A DNA stretch of 64,000 bases from Roseofilum capinflatum BLCC-M114. GTDB lineage: Bacteria; Cyanobacteriota; Cyanobacteriia; Cyanobacteriales; Desertifilaceae. The DNA lies in assembly GCF_030068505.1 (NCBI RefSeq), contig NZ_JAQOSO010000001.1, forward strand, positions 1-64,000. The letters are read 5' to 3'. Below are positions 1 through 9,432 of this stretch, in pieces (positions within the stretch are counted from its first letter, which is position 1; each line of letters begins with the position of its first letter). A program made the position numbers and the translations under genes. The notes below the pieces were generated by a model. The model was not told the origin of the DNA. It was given only the letters and a program-made list of their open reading frames with translations, and did not search any database.

Positions 1-2
1 TG

Positions 3-155
3 TGTAATGGCTGCCCCTCATCCCCCTGCCCCCTTCTCCCGCAGGCGCTGCCCTGAGCGAAGTCGAAGGGAGAAGGGGGTAAAGTCCCTCTCCCAGTGGG
101 AGAGGGATATAGGGAGAGGGCATTTCCAATTGCACAACTCATTTAGACTAGCTAT
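3..155. repeat. Dispersed G/C-rich repeat, family A, copy 1
   Basis: This non-coding block begins TGTAATGGCTGCCCCTCATC, contains several GGGAGAGGG and CCCTCTCCC blocks that can pair, and ends TTTAGACTAGCTAT. The same beginning and end recur at 3581-3671, and a looser copy lies at 13022-13148. Compared with copy 2 it carries an extra insert with CTGAGCGAAGTCGAAGG, itself a motif seen elsewhere in the window. A 68-codon open frame across it is an artefact of the repeat. Confidence 0.7.
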
Positions 156-189
156 TGTTAATTATTCATTGTTAATTGTTAATTGTTCA

Positions 190-429
190 TTATTCATTAT
201 CCTCTTCTTCTAACTCCTGAATGGCTAGTAACAGTGCTTCTTCTTGTTCTTCAAATTCTTCTTCGGAAATGTCCCCCATATCAAAGGCTAACTGAAGGGT
301 GAGCAATTGCTTGTTCAAATCTTCCTTGTCATTTAACTCGGCATTGGCATGTTCTAGGACTTGTTCGCCAATCCACAGCATCCCTTCAATGGGGCCAAGA
401 ACGGGTAGGGTGAGTAATTTTATAATCAT
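190..429 (-). CDS. gvpG: Gas vesicle protein GvpG
   Basis: Small (79 aa) acidic protein of the GvpG family, an accessory protein needed to assemble gas vesicles, the protein-shelled buoyancy organelles. It starts MIIKLLTLPVLGPIEG, has the hydrophobic N-terminus and the W-I-G-E-Q segment typical of the family, and then a long Glu-rich helix (residues 30-79). The length matches the family. It lies 16 bp downstream of gvpF on the same strand, so the two are very likely co-transcribed. No gvpA, gvpC, gvpN or gvpJ is visible in the window. Further gas-vesicle genes could lie left of position 1. Confidence 0.88.
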   Translation of the reverse strand: MIIKLLTLPVLGPIEGMLWIGEQVLEHANAELNDKEDLNKQLLTLQLAFDMGDISEEEFEEQEEALLLAIQELEEEDNE

Positions 430-445
430 GCTTAAATCCCTGGGA

Positions 446-1189
446 TTAATCCTCTAATTTGGCAAAATTGAATGGAGCGGTAAAGTTATTATATCGAATC
501 CGTAAACGGCCTTCAAAATGGAGATCTAAATGCTCGACTTGCTGTGAGAATTTGGGTTCATCATCCCAAGGAATGAGATAGGCAGTATTGTAAATCATGG
601 CATCGGTGAGGGTGTCATTTTCAATCACTTCGATCGCCAGAGGATTCAGCACCTGTTGAAATTCGCCAATAATCTCATCCTGGCGACGCTGTAAGGCTTG
701 CTCCAGCGCTTGACCGATGCCAATCACCTGATCCATGGCTAAGGGTTGTCCTTCCAGGCGATCGCGCTTTTCCTTTAATTGCTCATTTTCCTCTAAAACC
801 TGGTGTAGTTCGTTCTCCATCTCCCACAATACCTTAACACTGACCTCTCGATGGCCCTTGAGCTTTTGGAATAACGCCGTTAACTGGTCTCGATACGGCT
901 CAATCAGCAGCGCTTGCACCTCTTGCCAATTCTCCACTGTTAATCCAAATTGCAGAGGTAAAACCGTGCGATATCCCGCTTGCATCGCCTCTTCTAACAC
1001 CCGTTCGTGGGACAACAGATTCCGACGACTGGCCAAATAGCGGTTTTGCTTGGCCTCCGAGTACACAAATGTAAAACCATCCACCTGGTGAGCATAAATG
1101 GGTTGTTTATCCAATCCCACCCCATCTAAGTGTTGCGGCCCTGGAGAGGGAAAAATACCATAAAGATAAAAGGCGGCAGAATCATTCAT
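446..1189 (-). CDS. gvpF: Gas vesicle protein GvpF/GvpL family
   Basis: GvpF/GvpL family protein, about 247 aa, an accessory component thought to act at the growing tip during gas-vesicle assembly. The N-terminal AFYLYGIF strand, the central helical stretch with a Glu/Gln/Lys-rich coiled coil (around residues 115-185) and the C-terminal LRIRYNNFTAPFNFA segment are family hallmarks. An ATG at 1189 is used here; a GTG three codons upstream (1198) is also possible. It is first in a two-gene unit with gvpG and is divergent from the gene at 1325, so the 1190-1324 gap probably holds both promoters. Confidence 0.88.
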   Translation of the reverse strand: MNDSAAFYLYGIFPSPGPQHLDGVGLDKQPIYAHQVDGFTFVYSEAKQNRYLASRRNLLSHERVLEEAMQAGYRTVLPLQFGLTVENWQEVQALLIEPYRDQLTALFQKLKGHREVSVKVLWEMENELHQVLEENEQLKEKRDRLEGQPLAMDQVIGIGQALEQALQRRQDEIIGEFQQVLNPLAIEVIENDTLTDAMIYNTAYLIPWDDEPKFSQQVEHLDLHFEGRLRIRYNNFTAPFNFAKLED

Positions 1190-1324
1190 CCCAGACACTG
1201 AAGATTAGGTTGATGGATTCATTTTATCAGTCCAGGCGATCGCCCCTCCTCCTTGTTCCCCCCAAGTCACCTTTGTCACCCATACGGTAAACTGGGATAG
1301 CGCTTTTCATCTGCTATAAACTCC

Positions 1325-1960
1325 ATGGGTCGTAAAAAAGCAACAGTTAATTATCTGATCGTCGATGACCTCAGTGTTCCCCCCGAAGACCAAAAAGGAA
1401 CCCTAATCGCCGTAGAAGGTCGTCGCAACACCGAAGGCAACCGCCAAAGAGCCTTAGACAAGGCGATCGAATTGTGGCAAGAAGGGCAAATAGAGGGCTT
1501 TCCCGATGGGTTATCCCTAGAAAATGTTCTTTTTGCCCCTGGAGCCTCTGGGCCTGCCATAGACTCATCTAGCGCCGCTATAGAGGAAGAATTACCCCTA
1601 CAAAAAGCGGCTAGAGATGTGGTGACCCTGATCGATTTACTGATTAATCGCGGGCAAGCCATCCAAGAAGCCACACCCCTTTTACCGATTTTAGAAGCCG
1701 CCGAAAAAGGGCAAAAACTGACCGAAGAACAGACCGCCCAGGCAAAAGATAAATCCTTTAGTAAAATTCTCACCAGATTAGCCAACTCGGTCACCGAGCA
1801 TCAACAATTTGTAGAAACCTCTGGGGTAATCGAGTCTATCCAAATGATTATCGCCATTATCAAAGACGATCGCCTAATCACCCCAGAGCAAATCTTACCC
1901 CCCTCCTCTAGTGAAACCGAGGAAGAAACCGACGAGGAAGAAGAGAACGAGTCCCCATGA
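1325..1960 (+). CDS. Conserved hypothetical protein (cyanobacterial)
   Basis: A 211-aa soluble protein that I cannot assign to a named family. There is no signal peptide or membrane segment. The N-terminal 50 residues are basic (MGRKKATVNYLIVDD), the middle is helical, and the last 30 residues are almost purely acidic (EETDEEEENES). The start has the ATG at 1325, just after the divergent promoter gap. Its stop overlaps the ATG of the Sua5 gene by 4 bp, so translation is probably coupled. That coupling is the only functional hint. Confidence 0.7.
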   Translation: MGRKKATVNYLIVDDLSVPPEDQKGTLIAVEGRRNTEGNRQRALDKAIELWQEGQIEGFPDGLSLENVLFAPGASGPAIDSSSAAIEEELPLQKAARDVVTLIDLLINRGQAIQEATPLLPILEAAEKGQKLTEEQTAQAKDKSFSKILTRLANSVTEHQQFVETSGVIESIQMIIAIIKDDRLITPEQILPPSSSETEEETDEEEENESP

Positions 1961-2544
1961 GCCAAGTTTCCCTCCAGGAAGTAATTGCGGGAGCCAAAGC
2001 CGGTCAATTGGTGAGCTTCCCCACGGATACCGTACCCGCTTTAGCCGCCCTTCCCCAGTGCGCCCCCCTAATTTTTGCGGCCAAAAACCGCAGTTTAGAC
2101 AAACCCCTGATCCTGATGGGAGCTGCTCCAGAAGACCTCTGGCCCTTTTGCCAAGGAACTCCAGAAGAAGAGCAAATTTGGCAACAGGTAGCCGCCCAAT
2201 ATTGGCCGGGAATGCTCACTCTCGTTTTACCCGCATCTGCGGCCGTACCTAAAGAACTGAACCCGCAAAATCCCACCAGTATTGGTTTGAGGATACCCAA
2301 TTGTGCGATCGCCCAAACCCTTCTCGCTCAAACCGGCCCCCTAGCCACCACCAGCGCCAACCGCTCCGGCCATCCTCCCCTAGAAACCCTAGCCGAAATT
2401 GCCGCCCAATTCCCCCAAGTGCTAACCCTGAACTCCCATGAGTTTAACCCCGAAACCTCAGCCAGTGGTATTCCCTCAACCGTTGCCCGTTGGACAGGGA
2501 ACGACTGGGAAATTTTAAGACAAGGAGCCGTTCAGATCAATTAA
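1957..2544 (+). CDS. L-threonylcarbamoyladenylate synthase (Sua5/YciO/YrdC family)
   Basis: A 195-aa YrdC-fold protein. The family makes threonylcarbamoyl-AMP from threonine, bicarbonate and ATP, the first step of t6A37 tRNA modification. Visible signatures are SFPTDTVPALAALP near the N-terminus (family PTDTVYGL), KNRSLDKPLILMG, YWPGMLTLVLPA, and GPLATTSANRSGHPP in the nucleotide-binding region. The length fits YrdC-type single-domain proteins, without the Sua5 C-terminal domain. It starts inside the stop codon of the upstream gene (ATGA overlap). A YciO paralogue with another role is possible. Confidence 0.85.
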   Translation: MSQVSLQEVIAGAKAGQLVSFPTDTVPALAALPQCAPLIFAAKNRSLDKPLILMGAAPEDLWPFCQGTPEEEQIWQQVAAQYWPGMLTLVLPASAAVPKELNPQNPTSIGLRIPNCAIAQTLLAQTGPLATTSANRSGHPPLETLAEIAAQFPQVLTLNSHEFNPETSASGIPSTVARWTGNDWEILRQGAVQIN

Positions 2545-2613
2545 AAATTAAAATTGGATGTCAATCAGGGCACTAGAATAAACACAACATCAATTGGGGA
2601 TTCACGCACTACC

Positions 2614-3546
2614 ATGGCTTTGGGGAATTGGTTAGAGTTTACATCGGGGCTGATCGTGGGGATGGGGGGACTCAGTGCTGGTCGGGCCCTGTGGAAGAAT
2701 CGGAAACGCTCAAGGAAAACAAAGATGAACCGTAATTATTCTGCTTCCTCATCCGATGCGGATGACATGCAACAGCTTAAATTGGCTTATCACATGGCAA
2801 CGGATATGGCCAAGTTCAAGCAAGGATTTTTAGGCAGAATTTCCCATGAACTGCGATCGCCCCTCAACGGCCTGATCGGAATGCATCAACTGATTCTCAA
2901 TGACCTCTGTGACTCCCCAGAAGAAGAACGAGAATTTATCGCCAAAGCTCATGATTCTGCCCTCAAATTAATTAAGCTCATTGATGAAATGGTGATCATT
3001 TCCAAAACCGAGCAAGGAACCGATGTCATGGAAATCGAAACCATTCCCTTAACCGAAGTCTTTCAAGACATCTATGATTTAACCTATTTACAGGCAGCCA
3101 ATCGCAATTTACACCTGGATATTGTCATGCCTGACCCCGAAATTTACGTCCAAGCCGATTTACGTCGCCTTAGACAAGTCTTAACCAGTTTAGTTGATAG
3201 TGCCATATCCCACATGAGCGAAGGCTCTATTCACCTTCATGCCGACGCTGTTCCCGAAACCCAACAAGTTTATCTCTATCTCGAAGACCAACGCTCCCCC
3301 GACTGCTGGCAAGAACCCATTGATCTACTCAACACTCCCCCTTCCCCAGAATTAGATTGGAATGGTTCACCCTCCCCAGGACTCACCCTCATGGCCAATC
3401 AACTGCTCTTAGAACTGATGAACGGCAGCCTAGAGTTACTCCAAGTTCCCTCCCCTGAAGCGTCCGCACAAACCAGTCGCATTTTGTGTAAATTACCTTG
3501 GGGTAGTGTGGAAACTGAAGAGCCAAGCGCTGTCATTCAAGATTAA
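2614..3546 (+). CDS. Degenerate sensor histidine kinase
   Basis: A 310-aa protein with an N-terminal hydrophobic segment (residues 8-26, ending in basic RKRSRKTK), then a HisKA dimerisation helix with the phospho-acceptor His near residue 78 (GRISHELRSPLNG). The C-terminal ATPase domain is eroded. The N-box reads VDSAISHMS, with Asp replacing the Mg-binding Asn, the G1 motif (DxGxG) is absent, and the G2-like segment is GLTLMANQLLLELMNG. It may be phosphorylated in trans or act as a scaffold rather than as a kinase. ATG 2614 is chosen. A TTG 20 codons upstream keeps the frame but the added residues look non-coding. Confidence 0.72.
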   Translation: MALGNWLEFTSGLIVGMGGLSAGRALWKNRKRSRKTKMNRNYSASSSDADDMQQLKLAYHMATDMAKFKQGFLGRISHELRSPLNGLIGMHQLILNDLCDSPEEEREFIAKAHDSALKLIKLIDEMVIISKTEQGTDVMEIETIPLTEVFQDIYDLTYLQAANRNLHLDIVMPDPEIYVQADLRRLRQVLTSLVDSAISHMSEGSIHLHADAVPETQQVYLYLEDQRSPDCWQEPIDLLNTPPSPELDWNGSPSPGLTLMANQLLLELMNGSLELLQVPSPEASAQTSRILCKLPWGSVETEEPSAVIQD

Positions 3547-3580
3547 AAACTTATGTCATATAGCAAACCTAAATGAGTGA

Positions 3581-3671
3581 TGTAATGGCTGCCCCTCATC
3601 CCCCTACCCCCTTGGGAGAGGGATATAGGGAGAGGGCATTTCCTGTTGCACAATTCATTTAGACTAGCTAT
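3581..3671. repeat. Dispersed repeat, family A, copy 2
   Basis: Shorter copy of the block at 3-155. It has the same start TGTAATGGCTGCCCCTCATC, the same GGGAGAGGGATATAGGGAGAG core and the same TCATTTAGACTAGCTAT end, without the internal insert of copy 1. It sits in the 300-bp gap between the degenerate kinase and the solute-binding protein gene. The rest of that gap (3672-3846) holds no gene. TTGACA at 3758-3763 is a possible -35 box for the operon that follows, but no clear -10 box follows at the right distance. Confidence 0.7.
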
Positions 3672-3846
3672 ATAAGAAGTTCAGATTAGGGGGGATCGCC
3701 AGGATCATAGCAGTGAAGGAAAATATCAGTGAGGGTAACGTTTGTCGAGTTAACGGTTTGACACAGGCTAAAATGATCTCAATAGCCAGCAAATTCTTTT
3801 ACAGAGAATAACCGTTTGACTACCTCTCGATCAAGAGAATTCAACC

Positions 3847-5301
3847 ATGAAAAGACGAGAAATACTGCGGTGGGGAACTTCAGCCGCACTGGGATGGAGT
3901 GCCACATCTGCATTGAATGCCTGTCGCCATTTATCCCCATCCTCTTCCGCTCAATTATCCCTGGAAGCCACTCGCGGTTCCCAATCCGCCAGTGTTGTGG
4001 GAACCGATGCCTATCACTTTTTTAAAGATGTCGGAAACACCTTTTCCGGCACGACTCTACGATTGGTGATAGAAGATGTACCGGGTGTGAGAGTCGCTCG
4101 CCAATTAACGCAAACCGAATTCACTCCCCTAACCGGAATCGACGTGAAATGGGATCTACTCCCCCTCCATCGCGTTTTAGGGCGAATTGAACAAGACATC
4201 GCCAGAGAAGCCGGAACCTATGACATCATGTATTGGGATCAGGCTTGGATTGGTCGCTTTCTTGAAGTTGGGGTCAATCCCAAAGAACTGCTGGAAAACA
4301 GCAACCTGCGATATCCCAACTACAACTTTGAGGATTTTTTCCCCTCTTTAGTTGCCCATGTTTCCTCTTATCAAGGACAGTTGGCCGCCATCCCCTACGA
4401 TATCCCCATATTTATCATGTTTTATCGCCCAGATATTCTGGAGGAATGGGGGTTATCTGTGCCGACAACCATGGCAGACTACTTGGGAACGATGCAAGCA
4501 ATTACCCAAGCCAAAGCCCCGCAAGTCTATGGAACAGTCGGCCAGTGGAAGCTAGAGCATTACAGCTTGTTTTGTAATATGACGGCTTGGTTGTGGGCAC
4601 ATGGTGGATCGACTTATGATGCTAATGGAGAGCCAGCCATTAATGACGATCGCGCGATCGCCGCCCTAGAATATATGCTGGCTCAACGGCAATACGCTCC
4701 CCCCGAAGCCATAACCTGGGACTGGGATGGGGAAGCAGAAGCTTTTCGCCAAGGTCGCGCCGCCCTGTTTATCTCTTGGGGAGAAAGGTTTCCCTGGTTT
4801 GAAGGTTCACCTGGCTCCCAAATTTCTGGAAGAGTAGCCGTTGCTCCTTGTCCCCAAGAAATTCTCCTGCGTCCAAAGAGTGAATGCAGCTTTGGAGAAG
4901 TTCCAGGAATTAGCAATCAAGGGGGCAGCAGTTTGGCCCTGTCTCGTTACAGCAAAAATAAAGATGCAGCCTGGGTATTTTTGCAATGGCTCACCAGTGC
5001 CGATATTCTCACCCGCACGGCGATTATGGCTAAAACCAATAGCGTTCGCCGCAGTACCTACAGCGATCCTCGATTGCGAGTTGGGTTTGGAGACAATCCC
5101 GAAGTTACCAATTATTTTGATGTCACCCTTGATGCCATTGAAAATCGCATGGGAACGGAACCCCACCATCCCAATTGGGTTGAGTTGGGTTTTGATCGCT
5201 TCCCTGTAGAGCTGGGCAAACTGATGACAGACCAACAGAGTATCAAAACCACATTGAATCATATGGCAGAAGCCGCCGCCAGAGCAACAGAAACTCTTTA
5301 A
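3847..5301 (+). CDS. Extracellular solute-binding protein (family 1, sugar type)
   Basis: A 484-aa secreted binding protein. The N-terminus carries a twin-arginine-like motif (MKRREILRWG), a hydrophobic stretch and a lipobox-like ALNAC, so it is probably exported and lipid-anchored at the outer face of the plasma membrane. The body resembles the UgpB/MalE-type carbohydrate-binding fold: IDVKWDLLPLHRV, GTYDIMYWDQAWIG, AAIPYDIPIFIMFYRPDIL, FRQGRAALFISWGERF. There is no ABC permease or ATPase beside it. Instead it is followed after 9 bp by a transmembrane hybrid kinase, which suggests that it delivers a ligand signal to the kinase rather than feeding a transporter. The ligand is unknown. Confidence 0.85.
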   Translation: MKRREILRWGTSAALGWSATSALNACRHLSPSSSAQLSLEATRGSQSASVVGTDAYHFFKDVGNTFSGTTLRLVIEDVPGVRVARQLTQTEFTPLTGIDVKWDLLPLHRVLGRIEQDIAREAGTYDIMYWDQAWIGRFLEVGVNPKELLENSNLRYPNYNFEDFFPSLVAHVSSYQGQLAAIPYDIPIFIMFYRPDILEEWGLSVPTTMADYLGTMQAITQAKAPQVYGTVGQWKLEHYSLFCNMTAWLWAHGGSTYDANGEPAINDDRAIAALEYMLAQRQYAPPEAITWDWDGEAEAFRQGRAALFISWGERFPWFEGSPGSQISGRVAVAPCPQEILLRPKSECSFGEVPGISNQGGSSLALSRYSKNKDAAWVFLQWLTSADILTRTAIMAKTNSVRRSTYSDPRLRVGFGDNPEVTNYFDVTLDAIENRMGTEPHHPNWVELGFDRFPVELGKLMTDQQSIKTTLNHMAEAAARATETL

Positions 5302-5310
5302 CACAAGACC

Positions 5311-8139
5311 ATGAAAGCTACCCCTGGGAATATTGGCTCACGAATTGAGCGTTTCTTTAATCATTACAGCTTGCGCCATCAACTCTTAGGCGTATTTTGC
5401 TTCATTGCCCTGACTCCCCTAGTGAGTTTCGCTTGGTGGAATTACTACACGACTCGGACAGCCTTGATTGAATCGGCCAATCAATCCCTTGATGCCGCCG
5501 CATCCCAAACAGCTACCACCCTTGATGCTTTTATTCGCGTCAATTTAACGGTGATTGTTACTGAAGCGCAACAAGACCCCCTGGTCGCCTATCTGCAAGC
5601 TACCCCCAGCTCTTTTGCTGAAGTTGAAGAGCAGGCACGGGGTACACTCAATAGCTTGCTGGCTAAAGATAAGGTTTTTTTAGTTTCCTCGGCTCTGCTG
5701 GATACCAATGGCAAGAATATCCTGGATACCTATAGCCCTCAGATGGGACAAGATGAGTCTGATCGCGATTATTTCCAAATTGCCCTAGAAACGGGAGAGC
5801 CTTTTGTATCCCAGGTGGAGTTTTCTGACGGCAAGCCCTATTTATATTTCAGCCAATCCATCCGCGATCGCCAAACGGGAGAAGTTGTGGGCGTACTACG
5901 CAGTCAGTATAGCGCCGCTAAACTCCAATATCTCATCCTCGAAAGTAATAATTTAGCCGGTTTCTTGTCCTTTCCCATTCTGCTCGACGAGTATAATTTG
6001 CGCTTGGCCCAAGGCTATCGAGATGATGGCAATCTGCCCCAAGAGGTTTTGTTTCAATTTCTCGCACCTCCCGAACCGGAAACCATTGAGGAGTTACAGG
6101 CTATTTATCGCTTGCCTGCTGACCTTACGGAGGATAACGCCACTCAACTGAGGGATTTTGACCAACTTGCCGCTAATTTTAACCCCGATCGCCCCTACTT
6201 CAATACCATTCTTTCTCAACAGCAGCAAATAGAATATGCAGGCGCGATCCAACTCAGCCACATCCAACCTTGGAAGATCGCTTATTTGCGTCCGAAATCC
6301 GTTTTTCTGCAACCCATCGATATTCAAACCCGCCATAACCTCCTGCTGGCTTTGGGGACAACAGTTGCTGCTATTGCCGTAGGATTTGGCATGGCCAATG
6401 TGATTGCTTCTCCCATTCAACGCTTGACCGAGACCGCCAAACAAATCGCTGACGGTAATTTAAGTGCCCGTGCAGACCTGGAATCAGCCAATGAAATCGG
6501 CCAATTGGCTCGTGCTTTTAATACCATGACTGCACAGTTGCGATCGGCGATCGATACCCTAGAAGAAAAAGTGCGCGATCGCACCTTAGAATTAGAAGTC
6601 GCTAAAGAAGCTGCCGACAACGCCAACCAAGCCAAAAGCGAATTTTTAGCCAACATGAGCCACGAATTGAGAACTCCCCTCAACGGCATTCTCGGCTACG
6701 CCCAAATTTTAGGACGCTCTAAAACGCTCTCAGAAGCAGACGGCAAGGGAGTGAATACCATTTACCAATGCGGCTCTCATTTGGTGACGTTGATTAATGA
6801 TGTCTTGGATCTCTCCAAAATCGAAGCTCGCAAACTGGAGTTGAATCCCACTGCTGTTCATTTGCCCTCCCTCCTGCAAAGTGTGGTGGAAATGTGCAGA
6901 ATTAAAGCCGAGCAAAAAGGGATTGACTTCATTTATCAGCCCACCTCTCGCCTGCCTGACGGAGTGAAAACTGATGAAAAGCGGCTGCGACAGGTGTTAA
7001 TTAACCTGTTGGGCAATGCCATTAAGTTTACCGATCCGGTTCCCCCCTTAGAAAGGGGGGTTAGGGGGGATCGCGGTTCTGTGAAGCTACAAATCGATGT
7101 GGTAGACGAGTCCGAAACTACTGTCACCCTGTTTTTCCAAGTCATTGATACAGGAGTTGGCATTGCCACAGCCGATTTGGGCAAACTCTTTCAAGCCTTT
7201 GAACAAGTGGGCGATCGCCGCAAACAATCGGAAGGAACTGGGTTAGGACTGGCAATTTCCCAGCAAATTGTCGGATTAATGGGCAGCCAAATTGAAGTCA
7301 CCAGCCAATTAGGTCAAGGAAGCACATTTTCCTTCTCCGTTAGTTTGCCCCTCGCGACCGATTGGGTGGCACAACAGATGGGTTTGCAAGGGAGCGATCG
7401 CATTATTGGCTACACTTCGACTCCGCTCAGTGACCGCACTTCGACTCCGCTCAGTGACCGCACTTCGACTCCGCTCAGTGACCGCGAGGGCGATCGGCGT
7501 ACCGTTCTGATCGTGGACGATCACTGGGAAAACCGCGCCGTTGTCTCAAATTTACTTGCCCCCTTGGGCTTTAAGACCCTCGAAGCCAAAAACGGTCGCG
7601 AAGGCTTAGAAAAACTGCGGGAAGACAAACCCGATTTAGTCGTCACTGACCTCGTTATGCCGGTGATGGATGGTTTTGAGTTCCTTAACCAGATCCGGAG
7701 TTCCCAGGAATTGCAGCATCACAAAGTGATTGTCTCTTCCGCATCCGTCACCCAAATGGATCGATATCAAGCGATCGATGTCGGTGGGGATTACTTCATC
7801 AGCAAACCCATCGATGCACGAGAGCTGTTAGCAGCCATCTCCGAATGCTTAGAGTTGCAATGGATTTATGAACACCCAGGGGATAGCCAGACGCTCTCGA
7901 AATCAACTCCAATGCCTATGGTTCTGCCAGCACCTTCTATCCTCACCACCCTATTGGATTTGGCCCAACAAGATCGGGTTAAAGATTTATCTGAGTCCTT
8001 AGAAGAACTGGCTCGGCAAGATTCAACCTATATTCCTTTTACGCAACCCTTACTCGATCTGGCCAACCAATTTGCAACGGAGGAAATTGAAGGTATCCTA
8101 CAACAACATCTGAGCGAAGGAGAGTCTCATGGACAATAA
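5311..8139 (+). CDS. Transmembrane hybrid histidine kinase (Cache-HAMP-HisKA-HATPase-REC)
   Basis: A 942-aa membrane sensor kinase. Order: TM1 (about 24-46), a periplasmic double-Cache-like sensor (50-340), TM2 (348-370), HAMP (370-425), coiled coil, HisKA with His451 ([16 protein letters not shown]), HATPase (about 560-700, with VIDTGVGIA and GTGLGLAIS) and a receiver domain with acceptor Asp780 ([14 protein letters not shown]). The tail after 860 is helical. Two stretches look like in-frame repeat insertions: residues 576-587 inside the ATPase domain and 702-725 in the linker before the receiver. It lies between the binding-protein gene and a receiver-kinase gene that it overlaps by 11 bp, so all three are likely one operon. 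Confidence 0.92.
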   Translation: MKATPGNIGSRIERFFNHYSLRHQLLGVFCFIALTPLVSFAWWNYYTTRTALIESANQSLDAAASQTATTLDAFIRVNLTVIVTEAQQDPLVAYLQATPSSFAEVEEQARGTLNSLLAKDKVFLVSSALLDTNGKNILDTYSPQMGQDESDRDYFQIALETGEPFVSQVEFSDGKPYLYFSQSIRDRQTGEVVGVLRSQYSAAKLQYLILESNNLAGFLSFPILLDEYNLRLAQGYRDDGNLPQEVLFQFLAPPEPETIEELQAIYRLPADLTEDNATQLRDFDQLAANFNPDRPYFNTILSQQQQIEYAGAIQLSHIQPWKIAYLRPKSVFLQPIDIQTRHNLLLALGTTVAAIAVGFGMANVIASPIQRLTETAKQIADGNLSARADLESANEIGQLARAFNTMTAQLRSAIDTLEEKVRDRTLELEVAKEAADNANQAKSEFLANMSHELRTPLNGILGYAQILGRSKTLSEADGKGVNTIYQCGSHLVTLINDVLDLSKIEARKLELNPTAVHLPSLLQSVVEMCRIKAEQKGIDFIYQPTSRLPDGVKTDEKRLRQVLINLLGNAIKFTDPVPPLERGVRGDRGSVKLQIDVVDESETTVTLFFQVIDTGVGIATADLGKLFQAFEQVGDRRKQSEGTGLGLAISQQIVGLMGSQIEVTSQLGQGSTFSFSVSLPLATDWVAQQMGLQGSDRIIGYTSTPLSDRTSTPLSDRTSTPLSDREGDRRTVLIVDDHWENRAVVSNLLAPLGFKTLEAKNGREGLEKLREDKPDLVVTDLVMPVMDGFEFLNQIRSSQELQHHKVIVSSASVTQMDRYQAIDVGGDYFISKPIDARELLAAISECLELQWIYEHPGDSQTLSKSTPMPMVLPAPSILTTLLDLAQQDRVKDLSESLEELARQDSTYIPFTQPLLDLANQFATEEIEGILQQHLSEGESHGQ
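7035..7070. repeat. 36-bp repeat fragment inserted in frame in the kinase ATPase domain
   Basis: The stretch CCCCCCTTAGAAAGGGGGG plus TTAGGGGGGATC is a dispersed spacer-type repeat; related pieces occur at 3690, 13205-13275 and 30095. Here it adds 12 codons ([12 protein letters not shown]) directly after the N-box helix motif NAIKFTD. It is flanked by GATC on both sides, consistent with insertion and a short target duplication. The frame is kept. Confidence 0.65.
7414..7485. repeat. Three tandem 24-bp repeats inside the kinase gene
   Basis: Three identical 24-bp units (ACTTCGACTCCGCTCAGTGA plus CCGC) in a row encode three copies of the octapeptide TSTPLSDR. They lie in the linker between the ATPase and receiver domains. 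The core CTTCGACTnCGCTCAG also occurs in non-coding repeats at 52-70 (reverse), 11488-11504 and, in variant form, 13062-13078. Since 24 is a multiple of three, expansion or loss of units keeps the frame. Confidence 0.85.
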
Positions 8140-9421
8140 AGCCGAAATTTTAGCTATTGACGATACACCCGCAAATTTGCGTGTAGTCGCCGATGTCTTA
8201 TCTCCTGTGGGCTATATTGTGGCGACGGTTACCAGTGGCGAGCGTGCCCTCAAGCGCCTACAAAACTATATACCCGATCTGATTCTCCTCGACATTCAGA
8301 TGCCGGGTATCGATGGTTTTGAAACCTGTCGAAAAATCAAGGAAAACCCCGATACAGCCAGTATTCCCATCATTTTTCTGACCGCCCTATCCGATGATGA
8401 GAGTATTCGCAAAGGATTTGCCCTTGGAGCGGTTGATTACATTACCAAACCCTTTCGCGAAGTGGAAATGCTGGCGCGGGTGAAAACCCATTTACAGTTG
8501 CGAAACTTCATGGCACAACTAGAGGAACAAGTCCAGCGTCGCACGGCTGATTTAAGCCGAGCGCTGGAGGAACTGCGATCGTCGCACATGCAATTGGTTC
8601 AACAGGAAAAAATGGCCACCTTGGGGAATCTTGTCGCTGGGGTTGCTCATGAAATTAATAATCCCTTGGGGTTTATTGGTGGCAATCTCTCCATGCTGGA
8701 AGAATGTTTTCTCGATCTGACGGAGGTTCTCAAAGGCTATCGCCAAGAATGTCATGAACCGAGTCCTCAACTGGCAGAAACGATTCAAGAGGTAGATCTC
8801 GATTTTTTGCTGGAGGATGTTCCTAAAAATATTGCCTCCATGCAAAAAGGATTGAAACGAATTGCTAATATTAGTACCTCTTTGCGAACCTTTTCCCGTA
8901 GTGATACAGAGGTCAAAACTGAGTTCAATTTGCATGAAGGACTTGAGAGTACCTTACTAATCTTAAAATATCGCCTCAAAGCCAATGATAACCGCCCTGC
9001 TATTGAAGTCGTCAAAAATTATGGCGATCTTCCAGAAATCAAATGCTATCCGGGTCAGATCAATCAAGTTTTTATGAATATATTGGCCAATGCGATCGAC
9101 ACTCTCGATGAAAAGAGTCAATCAAAAACGTTTGAAGAACTGGAAGAAAACCATAATTGTATTACTATTTTTACAGAAATCAGTGAAGACAAAAAGAATG
9201 TAAGGATTAAAATTATGGATAATGGGATGGGAATACCAGAATCGGTGAAAGAAAAGATATTTGAGCAGGGATTTACAACAAAAAAAGTGGGGAAAGGAAC
9301 GGGTTTGGGGATGGCGATCGCCTGTGAGATTATCAAAGAAAAACATGGTGGCACAATTACCTGTTCTTCAGAATTGGGACAAGGCACAGAATTTGTGATT
9401 TCCCTTCCTTGTCATGAGTAA
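8129..9421 (+). CDS. Receiver-histidine kinase (REC-HisKA-HATPase)
   Basis: A soluble 430-aa protein with an N-terminal receiver domain (Asp55 in [14 protein letters not shown], Lys in YITKPF), a coiled coil (residues 125-160), a HisKA helix with His174 ([12 protein letters not shown]) and a complete HATPase ([24 protein letters not shown]). This is the reverse of hybrid kinases and typical of second-stage relay kinases. It starts 11 bp inside the upstream hybrid kinase gene. The simplest reading is a relay in which the membrane kinase passes phosphate to this protein. No DNA-binding output is encoded nearby, so the final target is unknown. Confidence 0.92.
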   Translation: MDNKAEILAIDDTPANLRVVADVLSPVGYIVATVTSGERALKRLQNYIPDLILLDIQMPGIDGFETCRKIKENPDTASIPIIFLTALSDDESIRKGFALGAVDYITKPFREVEMLARVKTHLQLRNFMAQLEEQVQRRTADLSRALEELRSSHMQLVQQEKMATLGNLVAGVAHEINNPLGFIGGNLSMLEECFLDLTEVLKGYRQECHEPSPQLAETIQEVDLDFLLEDVPKNIASMQKGLKRIANISTSLRTFSRSDTEVKTEFNLHEGLESTLLILKYRLKANDNRPAIEVVKNYGDLPEIKCYPGQINQVFMNILANAIDTLDEKSQSKTFEELEENHNCITIFTEISEDKKNVRIKIMDNGMGIPESVKEKIFEQGFTTKKVGKGTGLGMAIACEIIKEKHGGTITCSSELGQGTEFVISLPCHE

Positions 9422-9432
9422 TAGGTAATGGG

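Noticed and set aside
7-213. 68-codon frame at the left edge.
   Set aside because: Covers the G/C-rich dispersed repeat and overlaps the end of gvpG; not protein-like.
1351-1794. 147-codon frame opposite the unknown gene at 1325.
   Set aside because: Lies wholly inside a better plus-strand gene that is coupled to the Sua5 gene; composition is that of a shadow.
4807-5304. 165-codon minus-strand frame inside the solute-binding protein gene.
   Set aside because: The binding-protein frame has clear family motifs; the reverse frame has none.
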